This document shows positions 58,730 to 64,000 of a stretch of 64,000 nucleotides of DNA, in pieces; positions within the stretch are counted from its first letter, which is position 1, and each line of letters begins with the position of its first letter. Origin of the DNA: an uncultured Collinsella sp. (GTDB lineage Bacteria; Actinomycetota; Coriobacteriia; Coriobacteriales; Coriobacteriaceae); assembly GCA_958403395.1 (NCBI GenBank), contig CATXXF010000003.1, positions 33,515 to 97,514 on the forward strand, written 5' to 3'. Under the pieces are notes generated by a model. That model made no database searches and had not been told where the DNA came from. It worked only from the letters and a program-made list of their open reading frames with translations. Both the position numbers and the translations under genes were made by a program.

Positions 58730-59860
58730 ATGCCCAACAAACCCGTGAAAATCATCATGCTTACCGGATACCTCGGTGCCGGCAAGACCACGCTGCTCAA
58801 CCACATCCTCGCTAACGATGGCGGTATCCGCGCCGCCGTAATCGTCAACGATATCGGCGAGATCAACGTCGACGCCAGCCTTATCGCCGACGGCGGCCTT
58901 TCCGAGACCGACGACCTCATCCCGCTCACCAACGGCTGCATCTGCTGCACGCTTTCGGACGACCTTGCTAACCAGCTGCAGGGCATCGCCGATTCGGGCA
59001 ACTTCGACTACATCATCATCGAGGCTTCGGGCATTTGCGAGCCTATCCCCATCGCCTACACCATCTCGAGCTTCTGCGACGAGGCCAAGGTGGGCGGCGA
59101 GCCCAAGCTCGCGCTCGACAACATCGTGGCCGTGGTCGACTGCGCCCGCATGTACGACGAGTTCAACGGCGGCCGCGACCTGCTGGCTGAGGATATCGAC
59201 GAGGACGACATAGAGAGCCTGCTCATCCAGCAGATCGAGTTCTGCTCCACGCTGATCCTCAACAAGACCGATACCGTGAGCCCTGAGCAAATCGCCGAGC
59301 TCAAGGCCATCGTGCGCAGCCTGCAGAAGGACGCCGTGATCGTCGAGGCCCAAAACGGCGAGGTCCCCATGGAGGAGCTGCTCGACACCGACCGCTTCGA
59401 CTTTATGCGCGCCTACAACTCCGCCGCCTGGATCGAGGCCATGGAGCATCCCGAGGAGCACGACGACCCCGAGGTGCTCGAGTACGACATCGAGACCTTT
59501 GTGTACTCGCGCCGCAAGCCGTTTGACCTGCAGAAGTTCACCAATTTTGTTGAGCAGGAGTGGCCCGACGAGGTCATTCGCGTCAAGGGCCCGCTGTGGC
59601 AGACCGGCGATCCGGACATGTGCTACATGTTTGAGCAGGCCGGCCACCAGATGCGCCTGATGGAGAACGGCCTGTTTGTCGACTCGGCGCCCGAGGGCGA
59701 GAAGCAGAAGATCATCGACGAGAACCCCGAGATCATGCAGATTTGGGACGACGAGACGGGCGACCGTATGACGAGCCTGTGCATCATCGGCCGTCACATG
59801 GACAAGGATGCGCTCATCGCCTCCCTCGATGCCTGCCTGACCGACTGGCACCGCGCCTAG
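58730..59860 (+). CDS. CobW/ZNG1-family GTPase metallochaperone
   Basis: 376 residues from ATG 58730 behind AAAGGAGGG. Motifs: TGYLGAGKTTLLNHIL (Walker A), NDIGEINVDASL, the metal-binding NGCICCTLSDD (CxCC), IIEASGICEPIPIAYT, LILNKTD (guanine specificity). The C-terminal CobW_C domain follows with VIRVKGPLWQTGD. Such proteins deliver zinc or other metals to target enzymes at GTP cost. Unlike many members, it has no His-rich stretch but an acidic one (PEEHDDPEV). A terminator follows. Confidence 0.9.
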   Translation: MPNKPVKIIMLTGYLGAGKTTLLNHILANDGGIRAAVIVNDIGEINVDASLIADGGLSETDDLIPLTNGCICCTLSDDLANQLQGIADSGNFDYIIIEASGICEPIPIAYTISSFCDEAKVGGEPKLALDNIVAVVDCARMYDEFNGGRDLLAEDIDEDDIESLLIQQIEFCSTLILNKTDTVSPEQIAELKAIVRSLQKDAVIVEAQNGEVPMEELLDTDRFDFMRAYNSAAWIEAMEHPEEHDDPEVLEYDIETFVYSRRKPFDLQKFTNFVEQEWPDEVIRVKGPLWQTGDPDMCYMFEQAGHQMRLMENGLFVDSAPEGEKQKIIDENPEIMQIWDDETGDRMTSLCIIGRHMDKDALIASLDACLTDWHRA

Positions 59861-59898
59861 GTTTATCCAAGCGGGCATTTGTCCGCCTACGTAACCGC

Positions 59899-59934
59899 CA
59901 AACCACCACGAAGGTGCCCTTCGTGGTGGTTTTT
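59899..59934 (+). terminator. Terminator after the CobW gene
   Basis: AAACCACCACGAAGG pairs perfectly with CCTTCGTGGTGGTTT around TGC and runs into TTTTCG. The stem resembles the CTGTCCC hairpin at 25559. Confidence 0.8.
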
Positions 59935-59955
59935 CGTTCTATGCCAAGGAGATTC

Positions 59956-60555
59956 ATGTTCAACATTGTGCTGTATGCGCCCGAGATTCCGGCCAATACG
60001 GGCAATATCGGCCGCACCTGCGTGGTTACCGGCGCCCGCCTACATCTGGTGGAGCCACTGGGCTTTTCGCTCGACGACAAGACAGTACGTCGCGCCGGCC
60101 TGGGCTACTGGCAAAACTTGGACGTGACGACCTATGCCGGCTGGGAGGATTTCCTTGCGCGCAACGACCTCTCCCCCGCCGACGAGCGCCTGCACTTGCT
60201 GACCAAAAAGGCGCGCCGTACCTATGCGCAAAGCACCTACCGCGACGGCGACTTTTTGGTCTTTGGCAGCGAGAGCTCGGGCATTCCCGAGCCACTGCTT
60301 GCCGCGGCGCCCGAGCGTTGCGAGCGCATCCCGATGCTGCGCGATTGCGACTCACTCGATAACGCCGAGGCCTGGGAAGCTCACGAGGAATCGCTGGGGC
60401 ATACCGAGGACAGCCACGAGACCATTCTTCAACAGGACATCTGCGGCAACTTCGTCAATCCCGACGACTACCGCATCAGCGCCCTCAACCTTTCCAACAG
60501 CGCCGCCATCGTCCTCTACGAGGCCCTGCGCCAAACAGGCTTTCCGGGAATGTGA
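59956..60555 (+). CDS. trmL: tRNA (cytidine/uridine-34 2'-O)-methyltransferase, TrmL
   Basis: 199 residues from ATG 59956 behind CAAGGAG. SPOUT fold: VLYAPEIPANTGNIGRTCVVTGARLHLVEPLGF, the knot residues LVFGSESSGIPEPLL and the C-terminal ISALNLSNSAAIVLYEALRQTGF. TrmL methylates the 2'-OH of nucleotide 34 in two leucine tRNAs. Family members are about 155 residues; here an insert of about 35-40 residues (SLDNAEAWEAHEESLGHTED and more) sits before the last motif. The stop codon lies in the following hairpin. Confidence 0.9.
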   Translation: MFNIVLYAPEIPANTGNIGRTCVVTGARLHLVEPLGFSLDDKTVRRAGLGYWQNLDVTTYAGWEDFLARNDLSPADERLHLLTKKARRTYAQSTYRDGDFLVFGSESSGIPEPLLAAAPERCERIPMLRDCDSLDNAEAWEAHEESLGHTEDSHETILQQDICGNFVNPDDYRISALNLSNSAAIVLYEALRQTGFPGM

Positions 60556-60582
60556 CAAAGGGACTATCCTTTTGTCACATTC
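60548..60582. repeat. Hairpin overlapping the trmL stop, CTGTCCC-like family
   Basis: GAATGTGACAAAGGGA and TCCTTTTGTCACATTC pair with one mismatch. The trmL stop codon is in its left arm. Its loop CTA is shorter than that of the other family copies, and GGGAC is on the left side. Confidence 0.65.
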
Positions 60583-60699
60583 GAGCGCCACGTCGATGGC
60601 ACACACGCCTAATTGATGCTCTAGATAAAGAGCCCTCACTTTTAATCAGAATTAACTAAAGTAAAATGAAGTTAAACGGCGGTGCGAAAGGAGAGCCTT

Positions 60700-61800
60700 G
60701 TGAAATATCTCGAGAACCCGTTTACCCCCAGTTTTGGTGAGGTTCCCGCCCATCTCGCTGGCAGACAACAGATTATTCGGGATTTGGACCGTGCCTTCTT
60801 GAGCCAGCGCAGGCGCCCAGAATTGACCTCGATCTTCTCAGGCGCGCGTGGAACCGGTAAAACCGCTCTCATGTCGTCGCTCGCGACAAGGGCGGAATCC
60901 GACGGCTGGATAGCCGTAAAGACGACCGCGCTCCCGGGAATGCTTGAGGAAATCGAGTTCGGGGCGAAACGTGCTGCCGGCCATCTTATCGACCCGTCTA
61001 AGAACTTCGAAGTCACCGGTCTCGGAATTGCACCGCTCGGCAGCGTCGAGGTCAATCGCGTTCACGATGCCTCAACCTGGCGTTATCGCATGAGCGACAT
61101 AATCGACCAGCTCAACGAGGCGGGCACCGGTCTGCTCGTCACGGTTGACGAGGTGGACCCGACACTCGACGAGATGATTCAGCTCGCAGCCACGTATCAG
61201 CACTTTGTGACCGATGGGAAACGCGTCGCCCTGCTCATGGCGGGACTTCCCAACAACGTATCGACGTTGCTGAACCACAAGACGGTCTCGTTCCTTCGCC
61301 GCGCCCAACAATATCATCTGGGTCGCATTGCCGACTATGACGTGCGCGAGGCTTTGATTCGCACAATCCAGGAAAACGATCGCCTAGCAGATGCCGAGGG
61401 AATCGATAGAGCCGTTCGCTCGATCTCTGGTTTTCCCTTCCTATTGCAACTCGTAGGCTACCGTGCCTGGGATCTCACAAGCGATTCGAAGGAAATCTCG
61501 TCACGCGACTTTGACCTGGGAATCAAAATCGCGCGCGACGAGATGGACGACCGAATCCTCGCGGCAACCTATCGGGAACTCACTGCAGAGGACAAGCGAT
61601 TCCTCATCGCCATGCTCGATGACGAGGAAGAGTCCACCACCGCCGACCTTGTCGAACGCCTTAAGCGTTCGCCGCAGCAGGTCTCCCGCTACCGACGCCG
61701 CATGATAGATGCCGGCATCATCGGGGAACGAGGACGAGGGCTCGTCGCATTTGAATTGCCATTCTTCCGCGACTATCTCGCGGCTCAATGCGTGAAATAG
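60700..61800 (+). CDS. AAA/STAND-like ATPase with C-terminal winged helix
   Basis: 366 residues from GTG 60700 behind AAAGGAG. Walker A is SGARGTGKTALMS and Walker B LLVTVDEVDPTLD; sensor-like residues are in LMAGLPNNVSTLL. The C-terminal 75 residues carry a winged helix (STTADLVERLKRSPQQVSRYRRRMIDAGI). It resembles the archaeal-type ATPase family (Arch_ATPase/KAP-like) found near mobile genes. The upstream 145 bp are AT-rich and unlike the rest of the window. The function is unknown. A CTGTCCC-loop hairpin follows. Confidence 0.8.
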   Translation: MKYLENPFTPSFGEVPAHLAGRQQIIRDLDRAFLSQRRRPELTSIFSGARGTGKTALMSSLATRAESDGWIAVKTTALPGMLEEIEFGAKRAAGHLIDPSKNFEVTGLGIAPLGSVEVNRVHDASTWRYRMSDIIDQLNEAGTGLLVTVDEVDPTLDEMIQLAATYQHFVTDGKRVALLMAGLPNNVSTLLNHKTVSFLRRAQQYHLGRIADYDVREALIRTIQENDRLADAEGIDRAVRSISGFPFLLQLVGYRAWDLTSDSKEISSRDFDLGIKIARDEMDDRILAATYRELTAEDKRFLIAMLDDEEESTTADLVERLKRSPQQVSRYRRRMIDAGIIGERGRGLVAFELPFFRDYLAAQCVK

Positions 61801-61804
61801 GCAT

Positions 61805-61839
61805 CAATGAGGCAAAGAGGCTGTCCCTTTGCCTCATTG
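61805..61839. repeat. CTGTCCC-loop hairpin, copy 4
   Basis: CAATGAGGCAAAG pairs with CTTTGCCTCATTG around the loop AGGCTGTCC. It lies between the ATPase gene and the convergent uvrA-like gene and probably terminates transcription in one or both directions. Confidence 0.75.
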
Positions 61840-61840
61840 T

Positions 61841-64000
61841 CTATAGGTAGCGGCCGGTAATGCTCTTGGAGCAGGCCACGATGTCGTCCGGCGTGCCGGC
61901 GCTGACGATTTGCCCGCCCGCGTCGCCACCGCCCGGGCCCATGTCGATCACGTAATCGGCGTTACGGATAAGGTCGAGATCGTGTTCGATCACGATGACT
62001 GTGGCGCCCTTGGCAACGAGGCCGTCGAACACGCTCAGCAACACCTGAACATCGAGCGGATGCAGGCCGATCGTGGGTTCGTCGAACACGAATACAGCAT
62101 CATCCTGCACGCGGCCCATCTCGCTCGCAAGCTTTAGACGCTGCGCCTCGCCGCCCGAAAGCGCCGGCGTGGGCTCACCGAGCGTGAGATAACCCAAGCC
62201 CAGGTCGTGTAAGGTCTGCAAGCGCGCCTGAACCTTCTTGAGTCCCACCGTGGCGTCGAGGGCCTCGTCCACACTCATGTCCATGAGCTGCGGCAACGTC
62301 AGCAAGCTCCCGTCCTTGCCCTCACGATGGATACGCGAAGCCGCGTCCGCATAACGCGAACCGCGACATGCCGGGCAGACGATCTCGACATCGGGCAAAA
62401 ACTGCACGTCGAGCGATATCGAGCCCGTGCCGTCACACGTAGGGCAGCGCAAGGCGCCGGTGTTGTAGCTAAAGGCACCCGCCTTGTAGCCGGCCGCCTT
62501 GGCCTCGGGCGTACGGGCGAAGGCGCGGCGCAGCTCGTCATGGATGTCAGCATAGGTCGCTACCGTCGAGCGCACGTTGGCGCCGATGGGCGTGGCGTCA
62601 ATCAGGTTGGCGCGGGCAATGCCCTCGGCATCGACCCAACGCACGTGCCCCGGCAGACGCTCGCCATCTGCTTGCGCCTTGAGTGCCGGAATGAGCGTCT
62701 CGAGCACCAACGTCGTCTTACCCGAACCCGAAACGCCCGTCACCGCGACCAAGCGGCCGCGCGGGATATCGACTTCGAGCGGTTTTACGGTATGGATGGC
62801 ATCGGTTGCCATGCGGATGTGGCCCTGGTCGAACATCTCCTCGTCAGTCACCTGCGGGCGCAAGCGCTTGGGGTCTGCGCGCAAAAACGGCGCGATGCGA
62901 CTGCTCTGCGATTGCTCGACCTCGTCTACCGTACCGACAGCGATCACGTTACCGCCGCCCGCTCCGGCAACGGGGCCCATCTCGACAAGATAGTCGGCTT
63001 CCGCCAGTACGCGCGTATCGTGGTCGACAACAACCACGGTGTTGCCGTCATCCACCAGATCGCGCATCACGCCCACCAGGCCGTCGACATTGGCAGGATG
63101 CAAGCCAATCGAGGGCTCGTCCAGCACATAGAGCACGCCCGTCGATCGGTTGCGCACCACGCGGGCGAGCTGCACACGCTGGCGCTCACCCGTGGAGAGC
63201 GTGGCACCAGCGCGGTCGAGTGAAAGGTAATCGAGACCCAGGTCGACCAGACGACGGGCCGCGCTCAAAAACGAATCGCAGATATCCGCCGCCATGGGCC
63301 GCATCTCGGGCGGCAAGGATGCGGGCACCCCGCGCACCCACTCAATCGCCTCGCCTAACGTCATGGCCGCGGCTTGCGCTAGATTGATACCGCACACCTG
63401 GGGCTGGCGCGCAGCCTCGGAGAGACGCGTGCCGCCGCAGTCACGGCATGGACCCTCGCGCAAAAAGCGCGCAACGCGTTTGAGGCCCTTGTCGTCCTTA
63501 ACCTTGGCGAGCGCATTCTCAACGGTATAGACAGCGTTGTAATAGGTAAAGTCGAGCGGCGTAGCACCCTCGCCGTTTTTGGGAACGTAGAGAATGTGTT
63601 TCTTAACCGCTGGACCATGGAACACGATGTCGCGCTCTTGAGGCGTGAGCTGGTTAAACGGCACGTCGGTGCGCACGCCCATCTCGCCTGCCACCTGCTT
63701 CATCAGATCCCACATGAGCGTGCCCCAGGGAAGGACCGCACCCTCGTTGATAGTCTTTGACTCGTCTGGCACCAGGCTCGCCTCGTCCACCTCGCGCATG
63801 ACACCGGTGCCGCCGCAGGTGGGACATGCGCCGCCGCTATTGAAAGCCAAATCCTCGGCACTCGGCGCGTAGAACTCGCGGCCGCATGTTGGACACGTGA
63901 GCGACAGACCTGCGGCCACGTTAAGGCTCGGCTCCACGCGCGCCCCGCAGTGCGGGCACACGTGATGGGCGCAACGGCTAAAGAGCAGACGCAGGCTATT
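61841..64000 (-). CDS. UvrA-family excinuclease ATPase (5' partial)
   Basis: The frame runs without stop from the right edge to 61841, 719 residues visible. Marks: HVCPHCGARV, two zinc-binding pairs (CPTCGREF, CPTCGGTG; later CPTCDGTG, CPACRGSR), ABC signatures LSTGERQRVQLARVVRN and LSGGEAQRLKLASEMG, Walker B VLYVLDEPSIGLHP and VFVFDEPTIGLHP, and Walker A TGVSGSGKTTLV. The interval before the first signature is short compared with full-length UvrA. It therefore looks like the class II/UvrA2 type, often lacking part of the UvrB-binding domain. It acts in nucleotide excision repair or antibiotic tolerance. The true start lies outside the window. Confidence 0.9.
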   Translation of the reverse strand, partial: NSLRLLFSRCAHHVCPHCGARVEPSLNVAAGLSLTCPTCGREFYAPSAEDLAFNSGGACPTCGGTGVMREVDEASLVPDESKTINEGAVLPWGTLMWDLMKQVAGEMGVRTDVPFNQLTPQERDIVFHGPAVKKHILYVPKNGEGATPLDFTYYNAVYTVENALAKVKDDKGLKRVARFLREGPCRDCGGTRLSEAARQPQVCGINLAQAAAMTLGEAIEWVRGVPASLPPEMRPMAADICDSFLSAARRLVDLGLDYLSLDRAGATLSTGERQRVQLARVVRNRSTGVLYVLDEPSIGLHPANVDGLVGVMRDLVDDGNTVVVVDHDTRVLAEADYLVEMGPVAGAGGGNVIAVGTVDEVEQSQSSRIAPFLRADPKRLRPQVTDEEMFDQGHIRMATDAIHTVKPLEVDIPRGRLVAVTGVSGSGKTTLVLETLIPALKAQADGERLPGHVRWVDAEGIARANLIDATPIGANVRSTVATYADIHDELRRAFARTPEAKAAGYKAGAFSYNTGALRCPTCDGTGSISLDVQFLPDVEIVCPACRGSRYADAASRIHREGKDGSLLTLPQLMDMSVDEALDATVGLKKVQARLQTLHDLGLGYLTLGEPTPALSGGEAQRLKLASEMGRVQDDAVFVFDEPTIGLHPLDVQVLLSVFDGLVAKGATVIVIEHDLDLIRNADYVIDMGPGGGDAGGQIVSAGTPDDIVACSKSITGRYL

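Noticed and set aside
1..64000. CRISPR arrays, rRNA or tRNA genes
   Set aside because: No regularly spaced repeats, no rRNA-like blocks and no tRNA T-loop sequence with matching arms were found.

Overview
The window is about 60% GC, gene-dense chromosomal DNA from a gut actinobacterium. Gene content and protein character suggest the class Coriobacteriia, most likely a Collinsella close to C. aerofaciens. The clues are a bile salt hydrolase, a strictly fermentative gene set (lactate dehydrogenase/EtfAB, rubrerythrin, alcohol and aldehyde dehydrogenases), a DUF3516-type helicase and an LAxTG-type surface anchor. This assignment is inferred from protein resemblance, not from a search. I saw no rRNA, tRNA, CRISPR array, integrase or transposase.

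Layout. 1-3855: end of an unknown gene, then an lctD-etfB-etfA operon (minus) for flavin-based lactate oxidation. 4202-7407: a plus-strand surface locus with signal peptides and a tiny LAxTG-anchored protein. 7526-8242: DUF554 membrane protein. 8331-13949: a tight three-gene cassette, TerB_N/TerB_C protein, BrxD-like P-loop ATPase and Lhr/BrxHI-like helicase, with none of the other BREX genes; this is the best candidate here for a poorly described defence or stress system. 14052-20641: tRNA and other SAM enzymes (Elp3, spermidine-synthase-like, TrmB and another methyltransferase) plus an XRE/DUF4097 pair. 20951-29773: Ski2-type helicase, DUF2130 protein, phosphoesterase, HIRAN protein, a 27-residue holin-like peptide and an aldehyde/alcohol dehydrogenase operon. 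30030-35335: rubrerythrin, a nuclease-like protein flanked by repeats, and pdxR divergent from pdxST. 35663-49029: RGG-rich protein, MFS exporter, two deformylase-like paralogues, an HTH-aminotransferase fusion, a LysR/EamA pair, Kup, bile salt hydrolase, NCS2 permease and an esterase-like protein. 49267-54503: MetE-like protein, LysR, HAD phosphatase and a TPP-riboswitch-controlled thiamine operon. 54599-64000: patatin, an EAL remnant next to a GGDEF protein, flavoprotein, ArsC-like, CobW GTPase, TrmL, AAA ATPase and the start-truncated part of a UvrA.

The intergenic DNA carries several families of structured repeats. There are three copies of a 123-bp element with about 19-bp inverted ends; two of them supply the stop codon of the neighbouring gene. 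A hairpin family with a conserved CTGTCCC loop recurs, including two 33-bp copies differing at one base. A two-hairpin 3' element, with changed stems but conserved loops, follows two unrelated genes. A 107-nt multi-stem structure starts at the stop codon of a deformylase-like gene.

Pathway logic: PdxR probably controls PLP synthesis by PdxST. The TPP riboswitch controls ThiM, a thiamine-binding protein and ThiE. Palindromes upstream of the adh operon, the EamA gene, the metE-like gene and the HTH-aminotransferase gene are likely operators for local regulators. All functions are read from motifs and family knowledge; no database search was run.
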